Assembly (NCBI GenBank): GCA_029891345.1
Contig: CM056997.1
Location: forward strand, 221,402,172-221,466,171
Length of the DNA: 64,000 nucleotides
Direction of reading: 5' to 3'
DNA from: Dryococelus australis
Taxonomy: Eukaryota > Arthropoda > Insecta > Phasmatodea > Phasmatidae
Made by a program: the position numbers and the translations under genes. The notes below the pieces were generated by a model. It was not told where the DNA came from, did not search any database, and saw only the letters and a program-made list of their open reading frames with translations. Below, piece after piece: positions 45,760-56,924 of the stretch (positions within the stretch are counted from its first letter, which is position 1; each line of letters begins with the position of its first letter).

Positions 45760-46130
45760 TTTGCTAATTGCGAGGTCCTGCTTCATCCGATGTTATCCTC
45801 AGTTAATTTAACATCACAGTGTAAATGTTGCATGCAATCAAAGGGTGCCAATCCCTATTATTTACATGATGGGGATGTTTACGACGTACCATACCTTCAT
45901 TTTATCCAAGATCTTGGTTTAATTAATCCGTATACCAATTTGTGTTCCTTTAATAACAGGTACTTTGCATAATATCCCACGTAATATGTTTGTCGCTCTC
46001 CGTATTTAGATGTTTCTACAGCCCATATTATTTGAGGTGGACCATAGGTATCCTATATTATTCTTCCTCTTTTCTGGTCACGAATGACGTGCCCGAGTTT
46101 CTACACATGTTTACTGAACACGTTGAATAT
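45760..46130. other. Unannotated AT-rich DNA
   Basis: A 60-codon plus-strand ORF at 45790-45972 has no recognisable domain. Confidence 0.4.
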
Positions 46131-46480
46131 ATAGTCCAGCCGTTATTTCTTCGCAATTTTTAAATCAAACCTTTGAAAAATCACTCTACAGTATGTATGA
46201 CGTGCCTAGTTCTTTTCTAAATATGGCATTTTTCACAAGTGTTCTATACTTCTGTTAACATAAATGTATCTTATTTTTGGTACAGGGATAAAAGAGGTGT
46301 GTTGGTGATAGTTAGTGTAAAACATTATTATATTGAGTGAGCAAGGATGCGATGCGTTGTTCCTTTGATGTAATTTTTTAGACTTGGTTAATCTCTGTTT
46401 ACATGAGGCGGAGAGATATCATGGAAGTAGAACTTTAGCATATCTTCAGAACAGTTGGAAGTAGCCGTGAATGGACTATA
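46131..46480 (+). mobile_element. MITE family A, copy g
   Basis: From ATAGTCCAGCCGTTATTTC through AAATCAAACCTTTGAAAAAT, CACAAGTGTTCTATACTT, GACTTGGTTAATCTCTGTTT, CATGAGGCGGAGAGATATC to GTAGCCGTGAATGGACTATA. Complete but with a short internal deletion. Confidence 0.9.
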
Positions 46481-47550
46481 GTTATGGGTAATGATATATT
46501 TCAGAGGATAATTAAAAAAAAGTGCTTCCTTTGCCGTGAACTGCCTTTACCGCATTGTTGAGGTTGTGTTCTAATGTACGACTGCTCGCAGCAAAAATGT
46601 TGGGATACTAGCAGCAATATTGATTAAAGACTGTTCACGTTTAACTGAAGACTTTTGTAAACTACCTTAAGTCACTGCCCCTAGCTGCGTATATTACAAC
46701 AGGGCAAACTGGCGTGAGCCCTGGAAAGTTGGCAACGGTGGAGACAAAGTAGAGCCATGTCTTGCCGTTCAATTAAAAGAGTTAGGTAACCATTTGTGAA
46801 TAATGGAATTATTTGTTTTCTTTGTATTTTTAATGCAAATCAGTGTAGGAATTGTCACATTTATCAAATGCTCTTCTAATCTTTTTATATTTTCAACTTG
46901 AACGACGCTTGAGAAAAGTTATCAAGCTAATGGCAAAGTTGATTTTATGTATGGCGGAATAATACACAACATGTATACAAGACGGTCTTAAATAGGGCTT
47001 TCGAAAGTGCTCAGTTTATTTTGAATAGCCTATAGTGAGGTTGACAGCAGTGTGTTGCGAGTTGTGGGATATAGTATCTATGTATTGTTTAAACGTCTCG
47101 TCGACAGCAGGTACGGTAAAAAGGCATCAGCCCAGGCAAAACAAGGAGTACGAGATATCTGCTGGAGTGATTTTGGATAACACTGAAACTCGAACCTAGG
47201 ATAGCCGTACAAGGAATGGAACTTGGGTCCTCTCGAACGCGAGTTAGTGTTCTGGCACTGCACCCCCTCGCCTGGTGTTGAAGTCTTTCACATGAGCATA
47301 CCACAAATCTGACACACACGTCAATGCCTGAGAACTTCACCACGGGAAGTTTGTTTGCTGGAATCATATGTATGCAACATAGTGGATCTCATAATCCATC
47401 ACCAATTTCTTTAGACATTAGACTTACGAGGAAGAACAAGGGCAAATATGACGCCGTGTACAGACAGAAGGTGGCAACTTACAATACAGCAGCGCGCATG
47501 CGTAGAAACGGATGTATTTTTGCTGTCGCTGCAAAATTTCTTATTGTGGA
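46481..47550. other. Unannotated DNA
   Basis: A weak tRNA-like stretch on the minus strand at 47180-47280 (GCGAGGGGGTGCAGTGCCAG ... GGTTCGAGTTTC) may be another SINE head. Nothing else recognised. Confidence 0.4.
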
Positions 47551-47678
47551 CGCCAACCAGTGGCATCGTCCGGCGAGATTCCCACGTGCCAAAAATCCAA
47601 GACTGACCCAGCCGGGAGTCGAGTGCGATTCGCCTTGTTGGGAGGCGAAAGCTTAAGCCACTGAGCCACCGCGGCCCC
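47551..47678 (-). mobile_element. SINE-1, head and proximal body
   Basis: Plus strand CAACCAGTGGCATCGTCCGG, GATTCCCACGTG, GGGAGTCGAGTGCGATTCGCC, TTAAGCCACTGAGCCACCGC then GGCCCC. The distal body and tail are missing. Confidence 0.8.
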
Positions 47679-47689
47679 TATCGAGTGGC

Positions 47690-48280
47690 GACTGACCGTT
47701 GTGTGTTACTGCGATGTCTGGCGAAAACAGCACGCGCCGCGCCGGTCGCTCCTACTTCGCCGCTACCAGGGGTGGTGGGTAGAAGGAGGGGGACGAGCCC
47801 GCTGAAGATGGCGGAGGGAGGGCCTTGAAGCCGAGGGAGGTCCCCCTCCCCCCCCCCTCTTGAGAAACAAATCGAGCTGCTGACGTGTGCGATCTGGGCG
47901 CTTCTTCCTCGCGCAAGTCGGCGCAGAAGCATTTTCAGCGTTTTGCATTACTCCTCGACTCGCCATATAAATCAACATTGTACAAGTTGCCTTGACATCG
48001 CGTCACAACCGTCAACATTTCTGCCCCCGCCCGGCCGCCCTCTTTTGTTTCTGGTGGGTTTCACCCCTTCTCCCTCCCCGTAGACAACTTGTTCCCCCTT
48101 CCCCAACCACCTCTCTCATCGACGGACGAAGCCTCTCCATGCAGCTTGGGACAGTATTTACTAAAAGGTTGGCAGAAATTATTCAGCATTGTTGTGGCCT
48201 TTGGAGGGGGGAGTAGGCGCCCGGACGCCCCTGCAGCGACACCGCCCACGCATTCCCCGCCTGAGCCGGCTAACCTGTGA
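47690..48280. other. GC- and CpG-rich block, candidate regulatory region
   Basis: CpG-rich with C and G runs (CACGCGCCGCGCCGGTCG near 47730; CCCGCCCGGCCGCCC near 48024; GCGCCCGGACGCCCC near 48218), next to AT-rich DNA on both sides. TATAAATC at 47966 is a possible TATA-like site. Overlapping ORFs on both strands lack domains. Similar in character to 21.1-22.4 kb. Confidence 0.4.
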
Positions 48281-49447
48281 CTGAAGCATACTCACACCTG
48301 GGACATGTACTCGGCGCTTCCTTCAGTCAGTCACGTATATGTTTTAATTTCCATAAGAAAATCATACATTGTCATCAAAACACAACCATGCGTCGGATGA
48401 AACACCAGCGGACAAGTTTTTTTTTTCGAATTTGCAAATAATTAGAATCAATTTTAAATTATGTTATATAGTTCTGCCCAAAATTTATTTCATAAAACGC
48501 CCCAAAAATCTACATTATAAATAAATAGAAAAACATTTTAAAAACATATTATGAGGAAACGACCAAAAGGTCAACAAAATATAGACGTAGAAATATAGAA
48601 TATTGAATACAATTCCAGGATCAGACTAGTATAGTCACTTAAAACATTAACTTTTTACAATGCAAAGATTTCTTTACACCCAAAGCCCATAGAAAACATA
48701 AAAACTCAAACACAATATTTAACTAAAACGTTAAAAGTCTGGTACCCATTGGTCCTTGCACACAACGAAGTTCCACTGAGAGCCTTTTACGAGTCTGTCC
48801 TAAGTCTTTCTATCTCTGCCGAACAACGACAAAAACATTTCCGATACTATCCACTACCGCAAACAAAAAGTATGAAGAAAGTCAGAGAACATATTCCTTG
48901 CTTGTAGAGAATCATGACGTGACATAGGCCTACACCCCTCATGACGACACAAGTCACCAGAAGAGAGGCACGGCGCTGCGTCGAGCAACAGCACCAGTCA
49001 ACGGCGTTAACACAAGTATTTGATTTTTTAATCGCTGCCAATATTACTTTTAATATTTTTAAGAACAACGTTTAAGCTAACTTATCTCAAACAATGCTCC
49101 CATTAAAATTTTCTTGTGTTTAAAAACCAAAATCGCACGGATGTTAGACGTATAGTGTCTATATGTACATGCTCATTCTTCCGCTAGTGTTAGTGTTAGT
49201 GTTAGTGTTCTTACAATAACGCAACAGCTCAGCAACAACAATTTTCCTGCACAAAAATATTATTGGTCTAAAGACCTGCAAATTTCGCGTTGTCATTGGA
49301 AGATAAGTTATACCTTAAACACGTGCATGTTTGCATGAAAAACTCTGTATAAAAGAATACTTTATGTTTGTGTGAGCCAATCACGTGCAGTACAGTTACA
49401 AGGTAAAAAGCTACTCACTTAGGCAGCAGCCAATACATACACTATAT
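48281..49447. other. Unannotated AT-rich DNA
   Basis: Includes a short hexamer run (GTTAGT x4, about 49186-49208). No gene recognised. Confidence 0.4.
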
Positions 49448-49812
49448 CTGGTGGAGCAAGTACAGGACTGCGCAGTCTAGCTGGAGCAAGTACAGGACCT
49501 CGCCGTCTAGCTGGAGCAAGTACAGGACTGCGCAGTCTAGCTGGAGCAAGTACAGGACTGCACCGTCTAGCTGGAGCAAGTACAGGACTGCGCAGTCTAG
49601 CTGGAGCAAGTACAGGACTGCGCAGTCTAGCTGGAGCAAGTACAGGACTGCGCAGTCTAGCTGGAAAAAGTACAGGACTGAGCAGTCTAGCTGGAGCAAG
49701 TACAGGACTGCGCAGTCTAGCTGGAGCAAGTACAGGACTGCGCAGTCTAGCTGGAGCAAGTACAGGACTGCGCCGTCTAGCTGGAGCAAGTACAGGACTG
49801 CACCGTCTAGCT
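49448..49812. repeat. Minisatellite, 30 bp x 12
   Basis: CTGGAGCAAGTACAGGACTG plus CGCAGTCTAG repeats every 30 bp, with C/A and G/C variants at CGCAG / CGCCG / CACCG. The open minus-strand frame (10-residue LQLDCAVLYL repeat) follows from the 30-bp period and is not taken as a gene. It ends 32 bp before MITE A copy h. Confidence 0.95.
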
Positions 49813-49843
49813 AGACGGCCGAAAATAACGCGAATTTCGCGGG

Positions 49844-50476
49844 TATCGTCTATTCACAGATTATTTACACGTTTTGAATCAAACTTTTAAAAAAATCACA
49901 CAATTGCGTGCTCGAAATTGTTTTCGAAATAAGTCGTGTATCAATCTGTTTATACTTGTGTTAACATAAAATAACCTTACTTTTTCGGGTCACTCCCGAA
50001 TCTCCGCAAGTGGGAATCGTGCTGGACGATGCCGCTGGTAGGCGTGTTTTCTCAGGGATCTCCCGTTTCCCTCTCCGTTGCATTTCGTGCATTCCAGCGT
50101 TGCTCCCTTCTGACATCATTTCACCCTCAACGGTCTTCAAGACCTCGTTGTTAGGAGGCGCTCAAATCTCTCACATCAACCTCTTATTTTTTGTAGAATT
50201 GAACTTTAAATTGTATTTTAATTATAAATTATAATATTTCATTAATTTTTAACACGAATACATACAGAGAAGCAATAGGTGTGTTGGTAATACTTAGTAA
50301 GTAATAGCTCTTACACAACATATTATTACACTTAGTGGGCATGAAATAGTTCCGTTGTCCATTTGGTGTAATTTCCTAGACTCGGTTAAGCTTTGTTTGT
50401 ATGAGGCGGAGGAATATCGTGGAAGTAGAACTATGACAGTTGTTCAGAAAAGTTTGAAGTAACCGCCAATGGACTA
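49844..50476 (+). mobile_element. MITE family A, copy h, split by a SINE-1
   Basis: From TATCGTCTATTCACAG through GAATCAAACTTTTAAAAAAAT, GTTTATACTTGTGTTAACAT, [SINE 49988-50180], AATAGGTGTGTTGGTAATAC, GACTCGGTTAAGCTTTGTTT, TATGAGGCGGAGGAATATC to GTAACCGCCAATGGACTATA. Confidence 0.9.
49988..50180 (+). mobile_element. SINE-1 body, lacking the tRNA head, inside MITE A
   Basis: GGTCACTCCCGAATCTCCGC, GGACGATGCCGCTGGTAGGC, CAGGGATCTCCCGTTTCC, ATTTCACCCTCAACGG and CAAATCTCTCACATC. Truncated at its 5' end. Confidence 0.85.
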
Positions 50477-50752
50477 TACTTAAATATAGTATATTAAAGG
50501 ATACGGTTTACTAGAAGCATTTTTTCACACAATAAAGGACATTTGACTGAGGAGGAAAATGAAACCGGCACCCCAGCGGCATATGACCAGCCAGTAATGA
50601 TGTCGTAGATCACATCGAGCATGTCCGCTGTGATATAATCTAGTAAATAGTTGCTAAGTGGGAACAAAGAAAACAACGGAACGCGTGTTCCTGCAGTGTT
50701 GCATATCAATGACTACGGAGAGGAAAATATCGCGTTTTGAAAGACCTGTACA
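50477..50752. other. Unannotated DNA between MITE A and family B
   Basis: A 71-codon minus-strand ORF (50494-50709) has no recognised domain. Confidence 0.4.
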
Positions 50753-51953
50753 CTATACTCCACGACCCTATGATTCTCGAGCCTCGACTCCCTGTTGATT
50801 GGCTGCTACCCCAGTGTTGTAGCCAGTAGTACCTTGGACCAGGTGGCACGGCATTCGGTACTTGTTTCCTAGCAGCTCTCTTATTGGTTCAGAGTTCACC
50901 TGGCCGTGTCTAATAAACTGCCATATAATAAAAGATAACCGACCTACCCGTGTGTCTGAATTCTAGTTTGTCCTAAAATTAATTCCAGAAATTGTCCTGT
51001 CCCTATCAATGACTCATGTCGTACTTGTCTAGGATGCCAATTAGTGTGTGCCGACCTCTATGAATTAAACAATTCATTCCTAAGTTAAAATGTATGGCTA
51101 TGGATACCTCACGAAAAGAGTTCCTCTCAATTTGAACTTCAAAACTCTTGATCTCAGACCCACTTCAGTGACTGGAAGATTTTTACTAGCTACGAATCTT
51201 GGGTGTTTACCCTCGAATCACAGATGTTCTGTCCCGAAGTACGCCAATTCCGATTGGCCCAGTCAAACACCACAATGTATTCTCGCAAATATACGCAGCG
51301 AATAACCAAAGGATACCAGCCAGGCGTGCAAGTAGGAAATTGAAGTATAGCCTGGGTGGAACGTTTTCGGAAAAACAAGGTCTCACTTATGCATTTATCG
51401 CTTCTATGATTATGTTCGAGTGTGGCTCGGGTCAAGAAAAATCTGGAACAATCTCGACACTCCAAGACATAAATCACACGAATGTAGTTACATTGGGATT
51501 AAATACTGTATTATGAACTGTTAGGCGTCTTAGCTGTCTGCCCACGAATCACGGACGTTCAGTGTATGAGTACCGTTAGTCTTGTTGATCCAGTTAGGCA
51601 TCCCAGAGAGACATGAGGCCAATAACACAAGTAAGCTGCTGCTTTGAACACTGAATATTGAAGTCTAGCTAGTGCGATAGTATTTAATCATGTGACCCTA
51701 CTCATCACTAGCAACAAGAAAATTTCGCAAATTCATTTTACTTTAATCCGATGTGCATTTCTGTTGTGTTTACAGTTGAAACACAGTTGGTCAGACACCC
51801 CAGGCGAACTCTGAATCAATAACAGAGCTGCAAGGAAACAAACACCGAATTCCCCTGGCCTCCTGGTCTGAGGTAAAACCTGCTGAATACTGGGGCAACA
51901 GTCAATGGACATACCATCTGTGTCTCTGAAATAAACAGGGTTGTGGAGTATAG
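50753..51953. mobile_element. Family B element, complete, 1.2 kb with ~200-bp TIRs
   Basis: The left end CTATACTCCACGACCCTATG (50753) and right end (reverse complement) CTATACTCCACAACCCTGTT (to 51953) start TIRs of about 180-200 bp. Further pairs are GCCCCAGT / ACCCCAGT, GGACCAGGTGGC / AGACCAGGAGGC, GTACTTGTTTCCTAGCAGCTC / GTGTTTGTTTCCTTGCAGCTC and TTATTGGTTCAGAGTTCACC / TTATTGATTCAGAGTTCGCC. The interior has only short ORFs with no transposase, so it is nonautonomous. Fragments lie at 2.4, 32.4, 40.2 and 42.5 kb. Confidence 0.85.
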
Positions 51954-52334
51954 CATACAGATCGGGTAAAATACAAAATTTTCCTGTATCTACTCATCAC
52001 ACAACGTTTTCGGGAGCAGAGCACTATATTGGCTGTCCAAATGAACACAATGTCATGTAAATCATGTTAGGCATAAACTAACATTTGAGTGTAAAACAGT
52101 GAACTCAGCAGATACTATGTAGCCTGGCGGTCAGTAATGAACGTTGTAAGTACAGTGTAGTGTGTGGTATGGTGTGGTCCAACAGTACAGTAGTGAGTGG
52201 GAAGACACAGATCAACACAACTGTGTTTCCTGTTGTGCGGATATGGTGACTAACTTCTGACGTGTCTAAATATAAGCATATATTTCAAAATCTCAATATG
52301 TTAAAAGTAGATATATTTTTCTCCCCCAAGGATT
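51954..52334. other. Unannotated DNA
   Basis: Contains GTGTAGTGTGTGGTATGGTG. No recognised feature. Confidence 0.4.
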
Positions 52335-55300
52335 ATGTCTAGAGACACTAACATTTCTCTCTATAGTACACCATCAAGCCACACTCCGCAGTCCTCTAAC
52401 CACTACAGCAGCCTGTCACTTGCTCATTGGCTGCCGTATCAGGCAGAACTCACTCTCCTGTTACACCGGGTCACATGGAGTGTACTGCAGCTACCAGAGT
52501 GCCGAGTGTTTACTATTGCTGCTATAGAGCGTCAAGCTAGACTCCGCAGTCCTCTGCACACTGCAGCAGCCTGTCACTTGCTCATTGGCTGCCGTCTCAG
52601 ACAGAACTCATTCTCCTGTTACACCGGGCCACACGGAGTGTAGTGTAGTTACTAGAGTGTCGAGTGTTTACTATTGATTCTACAGAGCGTCAAGCTAGAC
52701 TCCGCAGTCCTCTGCACACTGCAGCAGCCTGTCACTTGCTCATTGGCTGCCGTATCAGGCAGAACTCACTTTCCTGTTACACCGGGTCACATGGAGTGTA
52801 CTGCAGCTACCAGAGTGCCGAGTGTTTACTATTGCTGCTATAGAGCGTCAAGCTAGACTCCGCAGTCCTCTGCACACTGCAGCAGCCTGTCACTTGCTCA
52901 TTGGCTGACATATCAGACAGAACTCACTCTCCTGTTACACCGGGCCACACGGAGTGTACTATAGCTACCAGAGTGCCGAGTGTTTACTATTCCTTCTACA
53001 GAGCGCCAAGCTAGACTCCGCAGTCCTCTAACCACTACAGCAGCCTGTCACTTGCTCATTGGCTGCCGTCTCAGACAGAACTCACTCTCCTGTTACACAG
53101 GGGTACACGAAGTGTACTGTAGCTACCAGAGTGCAGAGTGTTTACTATTGCTTCTACAGAGCGTCAAGCTAGACTCCGCAGTCCTATAACCACTACAGCA
53201 GCCTGTCACTTGCTCATTGGCTGCCGTCTCAGGCAGAACTCACTCTCCTGTTACACCGGGCCACACGGAGTGTACTGTAGTTACCAAAGTGCCGAGTGTT
53301 TACTATTGATTCTACAGAGCGCCAAGCTAGACTCCGCAGTCCTCTGCACACTGCAGCAGCCTGTCACTTGCTCATTGGCTGCCGTCTCAGACAGAACTCA
53401 TTCTCCTGTTACACCGGGCCACACGGAGTGTAGTGTAGTTACTAGAGTGTCGAGTGTTTACTATTGATTCTACAGAGCGCCAAGCTAGACTCCGCAGTCC
53501 TCTAACCACTGCAGCAGCCTGTCACTTGCTCATTGGCTGCCGTCTCAGGCAGAACTCACTCTCCTGTTACACCGGGCCACACGGAGTGTACTGCAGTTAC
53601 CAAAGTGCCGAGTGTTTACTATTGACTCTACAGAGCGTCAAGCTAGACTCCGCAGTCCTCTAACCACTACAGCAGCGTGTCACATGCTCATTGGCTGCCG
53701 TCTCAGACAGAACTCACTCTCCTGTTACACCGGGCCACACGGAGTGTACTGTAGTTACCAGAGTGCCGAGTGTTTACTATTACTTCTACAGAGCGCCAAG
53801 CTAGACTCCGCAGTCCTCTAACCACTACAGCAGCCTGTCACTTGCTCATTGGCTGCCGTCTCAGACAGAACTCACTCTCCTGTTACACCAGGCCACACGG
53901 AGTGTACTGTTGCTACCAGAGTTCCGAGTGTTTACTATTACTTCTACAGAGCGCCAAGCTAGACTCCGCAGTCCTCTAACCACTACAGCAGCCTGTCACT
54001 TGCTCATTGGCTGCCGTCTCAGGCAGAACTCATTCTCCTGTTACACCGGGCCACACGGAGTGTAGTGTAGTTACCAGAGTGCCGAGTGTTTACTATTGCT
54101 TCTACACGAGCGCCAAGCTAGACTCCGCAGTCCTCTAACCACTACAGCAGCCTGTCACTTGCTCATTGGCTGCCGTATCAGGCAGAACTCACTCTCCTGT
54201 TACACCGTTCCACACGGAGTGTACTGTAGTTACCAGAGTGCCGAGTGTTTACTATTGCTTCTACAGTGCGCCAAGCTAGACTCCGCAGTCCTCTAACCAC
54301 TACAGCAGCGTGTCACATGCTCATTGGCTGCCGTCTCAGACAGAACTCACTCTCCTGTTACACCGGTCCACACGGAGTGTACTGTAGCTACCAGAGTGCC
54401 GAGTGTTTACTATTACTTCTACAGAGCGCCAAGCTAGACTCCGCAGTCCTCTAACCACTACAGCAGCCTGTCACTTGCTCATTGGCTGCCGTCTCAGACA
54501 GGACTCACTCTCCTGTTACACCGGTCCACACGGAGTGTACTGTTGCTACCAGAGTGCCGAGTGTTTACTATTACTTCTACAGAGCGCCAAGCTAGACTCC
54601 GCAGTCCTCTAACCACTACAGCAGCCTGTCACTTGCTCATTGGCTGCCGTATCAGGCAGAACTCACTCTCCTGTTACACCGGGCCACACGGAGTGTACTG
54701 TAGTTACCAGAGTGCCGAGTGTTTACTATTGCTTCTACAGTGCGCCAAGCTAGACTCCGCAGTCCTCTAACCACTACAGCAGCGTGTAACATGCTCATTG
54801 GCTGCCGTATCAGACAGAACTCACTCTCCTGTTACACCGGGCCACACGGAGTGTACTGTAGTTACCAGAGTGCCGAGTGTTTACTATTGCTTCTACAGTG
54901 CGCCAAGCTAGACTCCGCAGTCCTCTAACCACTACAGCAGCCTGTCACTTGCTCATTGGCTGCCGTCTCAGACAGAACTCACTCTCCTGTTACACCGGGC
55001 CACGGAGTGTACTGTTGCTACAAGAGTGCCGAGTGTTTACTATTGCTTCTACAGAGCGTCAAGCTAGACTCCGCAGTCCTCTAACCACTACAGCAGCCTG
55101 TAACATGCTCATTGGCTGCCGTATCAGGCAGAACTCACTCTCCTGTTACACCGGGCCACACGGAGTGTACTGTAGCTACCAGAGTGCCGAGTGTTTACTA
55201 TTACTTCTACAGAGCGCCAAGCTAGACTCCGCAGTCCTCTAACCACTACAGCAGCCTGTCACTTGCTCATTGGCTGCCGTCACAGGCAGAACTCACTCTC

Positions 55301-56385
55301 CTGTTACACCGGGCCACACGGAGTGTACTGTAGTTACCAGAGTGCCGAGTGTTTACTATTACTTCTACAGAGCGCCAAGCTAGACTCCGCAGTCCTCTAA
55401 CCACTACAGCAGCGTGTCACATGCTCATTGGCTGCCGTCTCAGACAGAACTCACTCTCCTGTTACACCGGGCCACACGGAGTGTACTGTAGCTACCAGAG
55501 TGCCGAGTGTTTACTATTACTTCTACAGAGCGCCAAGCTAGACTCCGCAGTCCTCTAACCACTACAGCAGCGTGTCACATGCTCATTGGCTGCCGTCTCA
55601 GACAGAACTCACTCTCCTGTTACACCGGGCCACACAGAGTGTACTGTAGCTACCAGAGTGCCGAATGTTTACTATTGATTCTACAGAGAGTCAAGCTAGA
55701 CTCCGCAGTCCTCTAACCACTACAGCAGCCTGTCACTTGCTCATTGGCTGCCGTCTCAGACAGAACTCACTCTCCTGTTACACCGGGCCACACGGAGTGT
55801 ACTGTAGTTACCAGAGTGCCGAGTGTTTACTATTACTTCTACAGAGCGCCAAGCTAGACTCCGCAGTCCTCTAACCACTACAGCAGCGTGTCACATGCTC
55901 ATTGGCTGCCGTCTCAGGCAGAACTCACTCTCCTGTTACACCGGGCCACACAGAGTGTACTGTAGCTACCAGAGTGCCGAGTGTTTACTATTGATTCTAC
56001 AGAGAGTCAAGCTAGACTCCGCAGTCCTCTAACCACTACAGCAGCCTGTCACTTGCTCATTGGCTGCCGTCTCAGACAGAACTCACTCTCCTGTTACACC
56101 GGGCCACACGGAGTGTACTGTAGTTACCAGAGTGCCGAGTGTTTACTATTACTTCTACAGAGCGCCAAGCTAGACTCCGCAGTCCTCTAACCACTACAGC
56201 AGCGTGTCACATGCTCATTGGCTGCCGTCTCAGACAGAACTCACTCTCCTGTTACACCGGGCCACACGGAGTGTACTGTAGCTACCAGAGTGCCGAGTGT
56301 TTACTAATGCTTCTATGTTATGCAGGAAGTGTCAGATGAGCGGAGGTCCAATGACACACGCGGGACTGCTATATTCTTCTATGCC
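52335..56385 (+). mobile_element. Family C element carrying a 158-bp satellite
   Basis: Left edge GTCTAGAGACACTAACATTT and right edge ATGCAGGAAGTGTCAGATGA, GCGGAGGTCCAATGACACAC, GGGACTGCTATATTCTT align with the edges of the 6-7.1 kb locus. Between them the middle is amplified about 25 times. Confidence 0.75.
52370..56310 (+). repeat. Satellite array, 158 bp x about 25
   Basis: AAGCTAGACTCCGCAGTCCT recurs every 158 bp. Each unit holds CACTTGCTCATTGGCTGCCG (an inverted CCAAT box), CAGAACTCACTCTCCTGTTA, CACACGGAGTGTACTG and CCGAGTGTTTACTATT. Variants (CCTGTCACTTGCTC versus GCGTGTCACATGCTC, ATTACTTCTAC versus ATTGCTTCTAC) are arranged in blocks, showing local homogenisation. The series of similar short ORFs in step with the period are artefacts. 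Confidence 0.97.
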
Positions 56386-56440
56386 GTATATCTAACGGTG
56401 AATGGCAGTGTGCGTACAGATGTGAAAAGTGATGAAATAA

Positions 56441-56507
56441 GAGAGAGAAGAGATTTGGGCGGCTCCTAACAGCAATGTTTTGAGAGCCGACGAGGGTGAT
56501 TGAAGGG
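56441..56507 (-). mobile_element. SINE-1 tail fragment
   Basis: Plus strand GAGAAGAGATTTGGGCGGCT, CTAACAGCAATG and TTTGAGAGCCGACGAGGG match the SINE 3' part. Confidence 0.75.
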
Positions 56508-56862
56508 TGAAATAAGAGCGATGTAGCTAGCTAGAGCTGCGATACTTGGTGGGTGGGCGGGATGTAGTGTTATCTGTCACGAGCCGATGTGTTGTTTGCG
56601 CTGGAAGGAGCTGTTTTACGTAACCGCGGCCGAGCCGGCAAACAGAGCGCACGCACGTACACGCGTTGCATCATGGCTCGCCTGCGCGCCTCAGCACTTT
56701 CTGCACTCGGCAACACTCTCCTCATCCATTGTCGTTCTCTTCACCCACCGTATTCTGTCCCGTCGTCGAACACACTCACACATCTCTTACATACAGTAAT
56801 ATACTATCATTAGATACTCTACACTTCACCGTAATAATTGCACGCCGGCATCAAGTATGCCT
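56508..56862. other. Unannotated DNA, GC-richer part
   Basis: 56580-56720 has CpG-rich sequence (ACCGCGGCCGAGCCGG, ACGCACGTACACGCG). No domain seen in the ORFs crossing it. Confidence 0.35.
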
Positions 56863-56915
56863 ATATGTTAGTTTCACATGTGTCACTGGACCTCCGCTAA
56901 TAGGACACGCCAGCA
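56863..56915 (-). mobile_element. Family C fragment, inverted
   Basis: Reverse complement reads AGCGGAGGTCCAGTGACACA, matching the right edge of family C at 56.34 kb (AGCGGAGGTCCAATGACACA), with similar flanks. It faces the main array about 0.5 kb away. Confidence 0.65.
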
Positions 56916-56924
56916 AGACCCAAC

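Noticed and set aside
49186..49208. GTTAGT run as interstitial telomere repeat
   Set aside because: Only four hexamers and not the insect TTAGG pentamer.
49442..49789. 115-codon LQLDCAVLYL-repeat ORF, membrane-like
   Set aside because: A consequence of the 30-bp repeat being a multiple of three; no evidence of a gene.
52335..56339. Series of ~69-codon ORFs
   Set aside because: They recur with the 158-bp satellite period and change frame every unit.
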